A stretch of 64,000 bases of DNA, taken from assembly GCA_021740385.1 (NCBI GenBank), contig JAIOZY010000012.1, positions 1-64,000 on the forward strand, read 5' to 3'. Positions 55,371 through 64,000 of this stretch are shown here, piece after piece. Source of the DNA: Prolixibacteraceae bacterium. Lineage in GTDB: Bacteria; Bacteroidota; Bacteroidia; Bacteroidales; Prolixibacteraceae. How positions within the stretch are numbered: the stretch's first letter is position 1; the number at the start of each line of letters is the position of its first letter. The notes under the pieces were generated by a model. The model saw nothing but the letters and a program-made list of their open reading frames with translations, had not been told where the DNA came from and did no database searches. The translations under genes were made by a program, and so were the position numbers.

Positions 55371-56759
55371 ATGGCACAAAGATCTTTCGTATTATTACTT
55401 GTAGTTTTAAATTTCTTCTTTCTTCCTTCGTTTAGTCAGTATCAGGGCAAGCATTCCATTGCATTCGAATCACTATATTCAACCGGCGAAGAACTTCCCT
55501 TTTGGTTAGTCCATAACAAATCGGGCAAATACGGCATGACCGGCAATGCTGTTCAGCTTTTAGAACTGCAAACCCACAACCGTTTTAACCGTGTTTTCAA
55601 CAGCGGCATTGACTTAAAATTCGGAACTGATTTAACCGGAACCTATACCAACGATTTCAATGGTCATTTTAATGAACTTTACGGGGGAGTCCACTTCTGG
55701 AATTTGTTTAAATTAGAGGGGGGATTATTCCGGGAAGAAGAGCTGGCAAACGGGTTGTCGTCAACCAACATGAACCTTGATCGCTCGCTTAACGCCCGTC
55801 CCTACCCAAAAATCCGCTTTTCGACCGACGGTTTTGTCAATCCTTTCTTCTGGAAAAAATGGCTGCTTTTTAAAGCCGAATACGACGAAGGATTACTTGA
55901 TGATTACCGCTATGTTGACGGAACCCATTTGCACCACAAGTCGCTCTATTTCAATTTCAGATTTAATGAAAGTGTTGACTTCACCTGTGGTTTGAACCAT
56001 TTTGTTATGTGGGGAGGAACATCTTCCAAACACGGCGAATTACCCGGCAGTGAATCTTACTTTCTTTATGTAACCGGCAAGCCCGGCGATTCAACTTTTT
56101 TGAATACCGACCAGCTGAATATTGCCGGGAACCAGTTTGGCTCTTATTACCTTCAACTCAACATCGACAAACCCGGCTATGCACTTACGTTTTATCTCAG
56201 CCACCCGTTCGACGACAAATCGGGCATGGAGGGCGACAACTGGCGCGATAACCTCATCGGGGCTTTCATCGATTTGAAACAAAAAAGCATTGTTGAAAAA
56301 GCCGTGTACGAATTTATGTACACCATCCACCAAAGCGGCGACACACACCTTTTCGGTTACATGCGGGGCCGCGATAACTATTTCAACCACGGCATTTACC
56401 GTTCGGGATATACCTACCGGGGATATACCATGTGTACCCCCGTGTTTTCACCGCTACTGTTCAACAACGACGGAATGGTAACAAACATTTCCAATACGCG
56501 AATAGCCATGCACCATATTGCCATTATGGGAACACTTGCAAAAATAATTAACTGGGACACACGCCTTACATTTACACACAACCTTGGAACATACAATGTA
56601 CCGTTCGAACCTGCAAAAAACCAGTTTTCGATGTTGCTTAATCTGGGTTACGTAAAACAAAAATTACCGGTAGACATCACCTTATCGTTGGCAGCCGATT
56701 TTGGTGCCCTTTATCCCAACCGGGTTGGCGCTATGTTGCGGCTATCCAAAAGCTGGTAA
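55371..56759 (+). CDS. Capsule assembly Wzi-family outer membrane protein
   Basis: About 462 residues from MAQRSFVLLLVVLNFFFLPSFSQ (signal peptide). HSIAFESLYSTGEELPFWLVHNKSG and the many amphipathic strands, such as SVDFTCGLNHFVMWGGTSSKHGELP and GAFIDLKQKSIVEKAVYEFMYT, fit the Bacteroidota capsule-assembly Wzi family. It should form an outer-membrane barrel that binds or positions surface polysaccharide. Longer starts at 55329 or 55287 overlap the WecA-like gene and precede the signal peptide with basic residues. Confidence 0.8.
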   Translation: MAQRSFVLLLVVLNFFFLPSFSQYQGKHSIAFESLYSTGEELPFWLVHNKSGKYGMTGNAVQLLELQTHNRFNRVFNSGIDLKFGTDLTGTYTNDFNGHFNELYGGVHFWNLFKLEGGLFREEELANGLSSTNMNLDRSLNARPYPKIRFSTDGFVNPFFWKKWLLFKAEYDEGLLDDYRYVDGTHLHHKSLYFNFRFNESVDFTCGLNHFVMWGGTSSKHGELPGSESYFLYVTGKPGDSTFLNTDQLNIAGNQFGSYYLQLNIDKPGYALTFYLSHPFDDKSGMEGDNWRDNLIGAFIDLKQKSIVEKAVYEFMYTIHQSGDTHLFGYMRGRDNYFNHGIYRSGYTYRGYTMCTPVFSPLLFNNDGMVTNISNTRIAMHHIAIMGTLAKIINWDTRLTFTHNLGTYNVPFEPAKNQFSMLLNLGYVKQKLPVDITLSLAADFGALYPNRVGAMLRLSKSW

Positions 56760-57124
56760 AACACAGCGAAATTTTTTCGCAACACAAAGCCCCTGTTAAA
56801 AAAGCCAACGAATATTCCTTTTTTACAAATTGCACCCTTTTCTTTAACAAATGACTTACCCCATGGTGTAGAAAAAACAGTAATTATGCTGATGCTTTAA
56901 CTTCAGCCTAAGTTGAACGGTTTGAATCCCGATAACTATCGGGAAAAAAGCGCTTTACTTAGGTATAACCCCGACTTAGAAATTGTTGGTTTTCATCGAA
57001 CGGGTGAAGGTGAAAACTTTATAATTTCTTTGTCGTGAGCGGAAATCGCTCAATTTGGATGCTGGTTAAGGGAACACTTAAAACAGAAAATTACATAACA
57101 CAAATCTATCTAATCGTAACTACA
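56760..57124. other. Spacer with a nested palindrome ahead of susC
   Basis: CCTAAGT (56907-56913) and ACTTAGG (56957-56963) enclose a perfect CCCGATA-AC-TATCGGG stem (56928-56943). TTTCTTTG at 57024-57031 is one base from the -7 consensus, but no matching -33 is seen. No gene is recognised. Confidence 0.45.
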
Positions 57125-60100
57125 ATGAAACATTTTTCAGTTGTTAAATGGATAAACAGGATGCCATCGAAACGAATAATGATGTTTGCAATTTCGTTAT
57201 TTGTTTTCAGTTCATCGTTGTTTTCCCAGGAACGCTCAGTATCGGGCGTTGTTAAAGACGAAACAGGGGAAACCCTTGTTGGCGTTAACATCATCATCAA
57301 AGGAACAACCATTGGTACAACAACCGATATTAACGGGGCGTTTTCAATAAATGTTCTTGAGGATGATGCAGTACTCACTGCAAACTACATCGGCTACAAA
57401 CCGGTCGAAATTCCTGTCGGGGACAAAGATTTTGTCGAAATTTTCCTTGAAAAAGACATTCAGGAAGTCGATGAAGTAGTGGTAGTTGGCTACGGTGTAC
57501 AGAAGAAAAAACTGGTAACCGGCGCAACGGTGCAGGTTAAGAGCGAAGATTTTACAAAGAACAATGTCAACCGTATTGAAAATGCCCTTCAGGGATTAAC
57601 CCCGGGCATGTCAATTGTAAAACGATCGGGACAACCCGGGTCCGACTTCAACATCACCATTCGCGGCCTTTCGTCCATTAACGGGAACGATCCGCTGGTG
57701 CTTATTGACGGGGTACCGGGCAGCATGAACATGCTCAACCCTTCGGACGTTGAAAGCGTTGATGTGCTGAAAGATGCCGCTTCGGCAGCCATTTACGGAT
57801 CGAGGGCGGCAAACGGGGTTGTGCTCATTACCACCAAAAAAGGGAAACCCGGTGAAGCAAAAGTAACCTACGATGCCTATTACGGCATTTCAAACCCGTC
57901 GAAAAAAATCGACCTGCTCAATGCCAAAGAGTATGCCATGATTATGAACGAAGCTTCATATAACGAAAGGCCTAAAAGAGACCTGCCCTTTACCGAAGAA
58001 TACATTAACTCGCTGGGTGAAGGTACCGACTGGCAGGAAGCAGTAACCAACCAAAATGCCCCTTCGCAAAGCCATTATATTGGCATTTCGGGTGGCTCCG
58101 AAAAATCCACCTATTCGGTTTCCGTCTCTTACAATTCAGAAGAAGGGATTTACGACTATGAAGACAAATCGTTCTACGAACGGATTGGGTTACGCATTAA
58201 CTCGGAACACCAGCTTAAAAGCTTTCTGAAAGTAGGCGAAAACTTAACCTACACACACCGCAAAAGCAAAGCACTCGGAACCGGGAACATTTATAACAAT
58301 TTCCTCCACGATGTTCTTGGCGCCAGCCCGCTTATTCCGGTATACGACGATAATGTTTGGGATGGCTACGGACGTTCGGACTACAACGGTTCGCAAGTAA
58401 ACCCTGTTGCCTCAATGCATTACAACTACAACGGAATTGAAAACTGGGACGATCTTATTGGAAATATTTATGCTGAAATTGAAATTATACCGGGACTGAA
58501 ATTCAAAACCGATTTTGGGATGACACTCGGTTACAGCTATTATAAAAGCTACAGGGACACCTTCACACTAACTTCCGAAACTTACAATCAACCTTATCCT
58601 GATTACGAGCAAAGCATGTCACGTACTTTTGCATACAACTTCGACAATGTGCTTTCGTACCAAAAAGATTTTGGCAAACACCACTTGATGGCGCTTGTAG
58701 GAATGAACGCGCAGGACGGCACCTATTTCAACATGCGCTCGGTTCGCGAAGGCTTTCTTTCAAACACCGCACCCGTTCTATCGAATGTTATGCCCGACAC
58801 CCTTATATCGAGCTACACCATTGAGGGCGACTTTGGCGAAGGCGACAGCCGTTTCTCCCTTTTTGGAAGGATCAGCTACGACTTTGACGAAAAATACATG
58901 ACCACCATTTCATTACGGCGCGATGGCTCATCACGCTTTGGAAAAAACAACCGTTTCGGTTACTTCCCCTCAGCCTCGGCAGGCTGGGTAATTTCAAGGG
59001 AAGATTTCATGGAAGACCAGGGCTGGCTCGGCTTTCTCAAGTTACGTGCAAGCTGGGGGCAAAACGGGAAAGAACCGGCCGATCGTTTTGTATACATGGC
59101 CCGTGTAGGATCGGGTGAAAGTACTACAGCCAACCGAAACTATGCTTTTGGCGGGGTTGAAAAAGTGGGTATATCGCCCATCATATACGCAAACCCCGAA
59201 TTGAAATGGGAAGCTTCGGAACAGATAAATATTGGCCTTGATTCCCGCTTGTTTGAGAATTTCAGGTTCACGTTCGACTGGTATAAAAAATCGAGCCGGG
59301 ATTGGATCATGCAGGCAACCGTACCGGGACTTTCAGGTATCGCCGGAATTAGCGGCACAACCAATCCTTACATAAACGGAGGTAACGTAATCAACAGCGG
59401 TATCGAAACCGAACTGGCCTTTCAGAAAAAAATGGGTGACTTTTACATTGATGCTGCCGCTAACTTTGCATACAACAAAAACATGGCCACCGAAGTCCCC
59501 GACAGCATTATTCACGGATCATCATCCGTATTGTTTAACGGGTGCCAGGAATTTTACCGGGTGCAGGAAGGCATGCCGCTGGGGTTCTTCTGGGGATACG
59601 AAACCGACGGTATTTTCCAAACCCAGGAAGAAATTGATAATTATGTGGATGAAGAAGGAAACCTTATACAAAGGACAGCAAGCCCGGGCGACGTAAAACG
59701 TGTTGATACAAACGGGGACGGTTCGCTGACTGATGACGACAAAGTAATGATTGGAAATCCCCACCCCGATTTCATTTACGGATTCAGGCTGAGCATGAAC
59801 TATAAAGGTATAGACTTTTCGATGAACATACAGGGCCAGGGCGGTAACCAGATTGTACAATCGTACCGTGCCATGGAAAGGGAATATTTCAATTATTCCA
59901 GAAACCTTGTTGAAGACCGCTGGCAGTGGAACGATGCAAACAGTAACATGGAAGTTGATCCGGGCGAAGAAATACCCGGAACCATGCCACGGGTTAGCCT
60001 TGCAAAAGAACCCAATCAAAACTGGCGAAAATTCAGCGACTTATATGTACAAGACGCCGATTACCTCAGAATTAAGAGCATCAACATCGGGTACGACCTC

Positions 60101-60325
60101 ACCCAATCCATCCTGAAAAATTCAGGAATTGAAAGGTTCCGTATCTACGTCTCAGCTTCTAATATTTTAACCCTGACCAAATACGACGGTTATGACCCCG
60201 AAGTAGGTTACGGTTCGTATTACAACGACCAGGGACAACTGACCGATGCCTACGCATCGGGGATTGATATGGGATTTTACCCCACGCCAAGTACCTACCT
60301 GATTGGTGTTAATGTTACATTTTAA
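57125..60325 (+). CDS. SusC/RagA-family TonB-linked outer membrane receptor
   Basis: About 1066 residues from MKHFSVVKWINRMPSK, with signal sequence IMMFAISLFVFSSSLFSQ. A carboxypeptidase-D-like domain (SVSGVVKDETGETLVGVNII) comes first, then the plug (DEVVVVGYGVQKKKLVTGAT, DPLVLIDGVPGSMNMLNPSDV, AAIYGSRAANGVVLITTKKG) and a 22-strand-type barrel ending in GVNVTF. It imports a glycan or peptide oligomer with the SusD partner 12 bp downstream and TonB energy. No hydrolase, anti-sigma factor or hybrid regulator is adjacent, so the substrate is not evident. Confidence 0.93.
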   Translation: MKHFSVVKWINRMPSKRIMMFAISLFVFSSSLFSQERSVSGVVKDETGETLVGVNIIIKGTTIGTTTDINGAFSINVLEDDAVLTANYIGYKPVEIPVGDKDFVEIFLEKDIQEVDEVVVVGYGVQKKKLVTGATVQVKSEDFTKNNVNRIENALQGLTPGMSIVKRSGQPGSDFNITIRGLSSINGNDPLVLIDGVPGSMNMLNPSDVESVDVLKDAASAAIYGSRAANGVVLITTKKGKPGEAKVTYDAYYGISNPSKKIDLLNAKEYAMIMNEASYNERPKRDLPFTEEYINSLGEGTDWQEAVTNQNAPSQSHYIGISGGSEKSTYSVSVSYNSEEGIYDYEDKSFYERIGLRINSEHQLKSFLKVGENLTYTHRKSKALGTGNIYNNFLHDVLGASPLIPVYDDNVWDGYGRSDYNGSQVNPVASMHYNYNGIENWDDLIGNIYAEIEIIPGLKFKTDFGMTLGYSYYKSYRDTFTLTSETYNQPYPDYEQSMSRTFAYNFDNVLSYQKDFGKHHLMALVGMNAQDGTYFNMRSVREGFLSNTAPVLSNVMPDTLISSYTIEGDFGEGDSRFSLFGRISYDFDEKYMTTISLRRDGSSRFGKNNRFGYFPSASAGWVISREDFMEDQGWLGFLKLRASWGQNGKEPADRFVYMARVGSGESTTANRNYAFGGVEKVGISPIIYANPELKWEASEQINIGLDSRLFENFRFTFDWYKKSSRDWIMQATVPGLSGIAGISGTTNPYINGGNVINSGIETELAFQKKMGDFYIDAAANFAYNKNMATEVPDSIIHGSSSVLFNGCQEFYRVQEGMPLGFFWGYETDGIFQTQEEIDNYVDEEGNLIQRTASPGDVKRVDTNGDGSLTDDDKVMIGNPHPDFIYGFRLSMNYKGIDFSMNIQGQGGNQIVQSYRAMEREYFNYSRNLVEDRWQWNDANSNMEVDPGEEIPGTMPRVSLAKEPNQNWRKFSDLYVQDADYLRIKSINIGYDLTQSILKNSGIERFRIYVSASNILTLTKYDGYDPEVGYGSYYNDQGQLTDAYASGIDMGFYPTPSTYLIGVNVTF

Positions 60326-60337
60326 AAGCTCGAAATC

Positions 60338-61966
60338 ATGAAAAAAATACTTATAATTTCATTGGCAATCATTCTCTTCGCCGGATGCAGCGAAGAGTTC
60401 CTTGACAAAACACCTACCACCTCGCTGGTAGTCGAGAATTTTTACCAAAGCCCCGAGGATGCTGAAAAAGCGCTTACGGCTGTATACAACATGTTGCTGC
60501 GCGACGATTACTGGAGCCCGTTTTTCTATTCCGAAATGGCTTCAGACAACGCTGCCGGTGGTGCAGGAACCGGTGATGGGGGCGGTGCTCAAATGGTTGA
60601 CCGCGGCCTGCAATGGCCTGATGCGAATACACATGAAATGGTCTGGAGAAATTATTACGGAGCCATTTATCGTGCCAACACCTATATTCAGAGCCAGGAA
60701 TTGATTGACTGGACAGGCAACGAAGACCTGCAAAAACAATTCATTGCCGAAGCCCGTTTTCTCAGGGCCTATTTCCATTTCGAACTGGCAAAATTTTTCG
60801 GGGAGGTCCCCGCACTGGAACAAACCATTGCGCCCGACATTGTACCCGAAAGAACGCCTGCCGAAGACCTGTACGATTTCATATTACAGGATTTACTCTA
60901 TTGTGCCGAAAACGGACTTTCAGCACCTTACGGTTCCATGAATTTCTCGAACTGGGGAAGGGCCACAAAGTGGGCGGCAAAAGCAATGGCAGTCAGGGTT
61001 TTTCTCTATTATACGGGCTATTACAACCAACCAGAACTGAAGGGGTACACTGCTTCGGATGCACTGGCCGATATTGAAGACGTGATAAAAAACAGCGGCC
61101 ACGACCTTGTACCAACATTTGCCAGTTTGTGGCGCGTACCTACCTATTCCGAACTGGGCGATATAGGCCAATATGCCGGCGAAATAAACAAAGAATGCGT
61201 TTGGTCGGTAACCTACAACCTCGACCGCACCCCATCGATTGAAACCTTTCACCGGATGGTTGGGCCACGGGGCTACAACAATGAACCATACGGAAACGGT
61301 TGGGGTTATTGTCCTGTTTTGCCTCCTCTTTGGAACCTGTTTGATGATGCTGATACACGTAAAACGGCCAGCATACTCTCGTGGGAAGACGAAGGCCTTG
61401 ATTGGGACTGGGAATCAAACAGCCAGGCCCAGTATTCCGGCTATAACTGCAAAAAATACATGATCGCGGCTATTGGCACAGCCAATGAAGTAAATACCAT
61501 GGGTGGCGACTGGCAATCGGATGGTTTTGAGGACCGCATGGTTATCCGCTTTTCCGATGTACTGCTTATGGGCGCCGAATTACGCGCTATTGTTAACGGC
61601 GCAGGCGACGGAACAGCAATTAATTACCTGAACCGCGTGCGCGAACGGGCGTTTGGCGACGGGAGCCACAACTATACTTCGGCATCGATCGAAAACATCA
61701 TGCTGGAACGCAGGCTGGAACTTTGTTTTGAAAGTTTAAGGTATTGGGATATATTGCGTTCGTGTAAAGGCGATTTTTCGAAACTTGCCGACATATTAAC
61801 CTATGTCGACAATACTGATGGTGACGATTACTCAAACTCAACCGATGTATTGAGCCTTGATGTTGACGGCAGTAATTTTGCAGAAACCAAAGGGTTGTTC
61901 CAGCTTCCACAAAGCGAACTTGACCTAATGAAAGGTATAATAGAACAAAACCCCGGCTATGAATAG
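60338..61966 (+). CDS. SusD/RagB-family surface lipoprotein
   Basis: 542 residues. MKKILIISLAIILFAGCSEEF is a lipoprotein signal with Cys17. FLDKTPTTSLVVENFYQSPEDAEKALTAVYN, FIAEARFLRAYFHFELAKFFGEVP (TPR-like core) and IMLERRLELCFESLRYWDILR near the end are SusD hallmarks. It captures substrate as the lid of the SusC channel encoded upstream. A strong terminator follows. Confidence 0.93.
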   Translation: MKKILIISLAIILFAGCSEEFLDKTPTTSLVVENFYQSPEDAEKALTAVYNMLLRDDYWSPFFYSEMASDNAAGGAGTGDGGGAQMVDRGLQWPDANTHEMVWRNYYGAIYRANTYIQSQELIDWTGNEDLQKQFIAEARFLRAYFHFELAKFFGEVPALEQTIAPDIVPERTPAEDLYDFILQDLLYCAENGLSAPYGSMNFSNWGRATKWAAKAMAVRVFLYYTGYYNQPELKGYTASDALADIEDVIKNSGHDLVPTFASLWRVPTYSELGDIGQYAGEINKECVWSVTYNLDRTPSIETFHRMVGPRGYNNEPYGNGWGYCPVLPPLWNLFDDADTRKTASILSWEDEGLDWDWESNSQAQYSGYNCKKYMIAAIGTANEVNTMGGDWQSDGFEDRMVIRFSDVLLMGAELRAIVNGAGDGTAINYLNRVRERAFGDGSHNYTSASIENIMLERRLELCFESLRYWDILRSCKGDFSKLADILTYVDNTDGDDYSNSTDVLSLDVDGSNFAETKGLFQLPQSELDLMKGIIEQNPGYE

Positions 61967-62024
61967 AACTTTATCTACCCAAAATAGATTTAGTTTGTAT
62001 GTAGTTGTTAATTAGTTAGTTAGC

Positions 62025-62051
62025 AAAAGGCGCCCGTTGGGCGCCTTTTTT
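62025..62051. terminator. Terminator between susD and the convergent DUF4954 gene
   Basis: AAAAGGCGCCC-GTT-GGGCGCCTTTT then TT; the A-run on the left allows function in both directions. Confidence 0.85.
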
Positions 62052-62129
62052 GTATATCAATTTAATCAAATTCCAATTACGATAACCACCGGAACTAATT
62101 TCCCATAAATCTGTAACGAATATCAAACA

Positions 62130-64000
62130 TCAAGTATCGAGCAGGATTTTTAGTTCCTCAATCATCCGGTCGCCCAGTTCCGATTTGCGTTTAATGTGCG
62201 ATTTTATTTCTTCCACCAGGCTGTTGCTTTCAAATTTACCACGTACCATTTCGAAATCGGCCCGCTGTATTTCCAGGTCGCCATCGCTTCCGAAGCCGGT
62301 CATTGAACTTAACTGGAATTCTTTCTTTGCATCATTATACAACATCTTGTCCAGCTCAACAACACTCTTTTTCCATTGTTCTACAACCCCGATAATATCG
62401 GGGATGGTAATATCCTGAAGCGGTTTTTTCAACCGCCACTGAAGCAGGTTCGAAGTCCAGTTCCATTCATAATCGTAGTAAGCCTGATGCAAAGCTTTAA
62501 AGTGGTCTTTAATGGTTGGAATATCTTCTATCTGGCCATTTTCAATTTCATCAAGAATTTTATCAACCTCCATTTTAGGGGCAATCATCCCCGAAATGTC
62601 AACCCAATCACCAACACCTTTTTCTGAATCGGGCATCAGCCGGTTTCGGAAATCGTTCTCATCCTTCATCTCAAATTGATGCAACCTCGTTATAATCGAA
62701 TTCCCCAAAAATTTATTAATCCCCGTGTTATACATGGCAACCCCCCGCTCGAGGGAGTTGCGTGTAATGGAAGTATTGTTATAAATGAATTCATTTGAAT
62801 TGCCTCCCGATACATTTCGCAGGTTCTCGAGTATATTGATACCGTTAACCATTTTCTGTATGGTAAACGGGCTTAATAGGTTGAAATTGATCAGGTCTTT
62901 TTTATCGGGATCGGTTCGTTTATCACGTTTGGGCCATTTCATGGCATCCCTTATTGTACCAACACTTCGGAGGTTAACAGCAGGAGCAAGCCACGATTTG
63001 TCTTCCCGTTCAATCAGGTATGAAAATGGCATATCGGAAGTATCTGAATTTTTGTAATGCCTTCCCATAACCAGCGTAAACGGTCCCACTTTGGCGGGCC
63101 ACAGAAGGTATGAATCGGAAGTTGTTTTCGATCCTCGCTCAACAATGCCTTGGTGTATGGGGCCAAGTTTATACATGTGGTTGCTTTGGTTTGATCCCGA
63201 TCCGGCATTGAGGAAAGAAAACATACCTGCAATCAAAAGTGTCGATTTATGATGGGTAACGGTGTACGGGCCTGCAAATATGGAACATGCTTCACCATGA
63301 AATCCCTGGCAATTGGCAAAAAACAACGAATTCTCGGCCGAATAATTTTTACCCAGCTCGCACCCCTGCCCTACAAAACATTTATCGAGAATGACCCCTT
63401 CAACAACGGATGAACCCGACTGAATGATGAAGTTTTTCAGGATAACATTGTTGCCCAGGAAAACAGGTGCCTTCTCATTGCTGATAATTGTCCCGTTTTC
63501 GATCGAACGGGCCCCGTCGATGGTTAGGTATTCACCAAGCCGTGCATTTTTTATCGATCCGGAATTGGTAATTACTGAATAATCGCCGATAAAACCCCGC
63601 TGGTAGGCATTTTTTTGGGCATATAATTCGATCATTTGCTCCAGCTTTTCAATGAGCTTAGGCCTGTAACGGTACAGTGTCATTATGTATGCAAGCTGGG
63701 CCGAAAGCCGATCGAATATCATAATCGATCGCCCGCCCGATTCATCAAGTACGTCAACCGGCTGCCCGTTTCCGAATTTACTTTTCCCCTCGGTTGCAAT
63801 AATCTGAACATTGTTGATGATTACATTATTCCCAATATTGTAATTGGAAATGTGGTTTTTGACGTAATTGATGTAACAATTTTCCCCTATACTGCAATTG
63901 TGCAGCGTTGAATTGTAAATACCGGCACGACGCTTGATGCCTCCAAACAGTTTAATTCTTTTGCTTTGCGAAGCAATTTGGATAACGCCTGTAAAATGGG
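62130..64000 (-). CDS. DUF4954-family left-handed beta-helix protein (5' end outside window)
   Basis: At least 623 residues; the frame stays open to the right edge, so the true start lies beyond 64000, and the internal Met at 63722 is not the start. The N-terminal part reads HFTGVIQIASQSKRIKLFGG, then many hexapeptide-like turns (SIGENCYINYVKNHISNYNIG, NIGNNVIINNVQIIATEG, FLGNNVILKNFIIQSGSSV, CFVGQGCELGKNYSAENSLF). These are typical of left-handed beta helices of acyl- or nucleotidyl-transferase-like proteins. The C-terminal ~200 residues are helical. The enzymatic role is unknown. A product tail of KILLDT ends at 62133, convergent with susD. Confidence 0.8.
   Translation of the reverse strand, partial: HFTGVIQIASQSKRIKLFGGIKRRAGIYNSTLHNCSIGENCYINYVKNHISNYNIGNNVIINNVQIIATEGKSKFGNGQPVDVLDESGGRSIMIFDRLSAQLAYIMTLYRYRPKLIEKLEQMIELYAQKNAYQRGFIGDYSVITNSGSIKNARLGEYLTIDGARSIENGTIISNEKAPVFLGNNVILKNFIIQSGSSVVEGVILDKCFVGQGCELGKNYSAENSLFFANCQGFHGEACSIFAGPYTVTHHKSTLLIAGMFSFLNAGSGSNQSNHMYKLGPIHQGIVERGSKTTSDSYLLWPAKVGPFTLVMGRHYKNSDTSDMPFSYLIEREDKSWLAPAVNLRSVGTIRDAMKWPKRDKRTDPDKKDLINFNLLSPFTIQKMVNGINILENLRNVSGGNSNEFIYNNTSITRNSLERGVAMYNTGINKFLGNSIITRLHQFEMKDENDFRNRLMPDSEKGVGDWVDISGMIAPKMEVDKILDEIENGQIEDIPTIKDHFKALHQAYYDYEWNWTSNLLQWRLKKPLQDITIPDIIGVVEQWKKSVVELDKMLYNDAKKEFQLSSMTGFGSDGDLEIQRADFEMVRGKFESNSLVEEIKSHIKRKSELGDRMIEELKILLDT

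Noticed and set aside
57024-57031. susC promoter
   Set aside because: The -7-like box TTTCTTTG has no -33 partner at 19-21 bases; not strong enough to list.

Overview
The window is chromosomal DNA from a Bacteroidota bacterium, most likely a marine or anaerobic member of the Marinilabiliales/Prolixibacteraceae type (lineage is inference). The evidence is a SusC/SusD pair, TAnnTTTG-type promoters instead of sigma70 boxes, few Shine-Dalgarno sequences, LytTR/LytS signalling, a DUF5723 barrel, a Wzi-type capsule protein and a type II-C cas9 with a divergent tracrRNA.

Layout. 1-2170: a cas9 gene broken after about 594 codons, with an intact-looking divergent tracrRNA gene. 2.3-4.4 kb: a Crp/Fnr regulator, a flavodoxin-like protein, a MITE-like element, a tandem repeat and a thioredoxin. 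4.5-8.3 kb: a TIGR00266 protein, a small unknown and a phosphodiesterase-TPR-sulfotransferase fusion. 8.4-11.3 kb: a triplicated set of secreted proteins with a PEP-CTERM-like tail (VPLLPIASAAGLGL, helix, KKRKK), two of them paired with Spy-like small proteins and closed by terminators. 11.4-15.1 kb: an orphan carrier/thioesterase protein and a GH74-type lipoprotein.

15.2-31.5 kb: one long leftward operon that mixes two transporter classes. It holds an ABC ATPase, a large ABC-2 permease with a degenerate M1-peptidase-like region and a golvesin-like C-terminal domain, a TolC-like channel, a membrane-fusion lipoprotein, a standard RND pump, a 1571-residue RND pump fused to an ABC ATPase, an ABC-2 permease and a Spy-like protein. 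In the fusion, the ATPase domain is itself split by about four extra membrane segments. This is the strongest candidate for an undescribed system.

32-37 kb: YjbQ, the two indolepyruvate oxidoreductase subunits (alpha subunit without the ferredoxin domain), a lipoprotein and a DUF5723 barrel. 37-45.7 kb: leucine biosynthesis (leuA, leuC, leuD, a second leuA/cimA-like gene, leuB) behind a classical Ile/Leu leader-peptide attenuator. The cluster also contains a MazF-type toxin-antitoxin pair, a methyltransferase, a methyltransferase remnant and a 12-unit 7-bp repeat directly upstream of leuB. 45.9-49.8 kb: a hybrid-free histidine kinase convergent with a LiaF-like/LytS/LytTR operon. 50.1-56.8 kb: GDP-fucose synthesis (gmd, a nucleotidyltransferase-degenerate GHMP kinase fusion, fcl), a WecA-like transferase and a Wzi-like protein, i.e. 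surface polysaccharide. 57-62 kb: a SusC/SusD pair. 62.1 kb to the right edge: a DUF4954 beta-helix protein that is open at the edge.

All functional assignments come from motifs and family resemblance read by eye; no database search was run.
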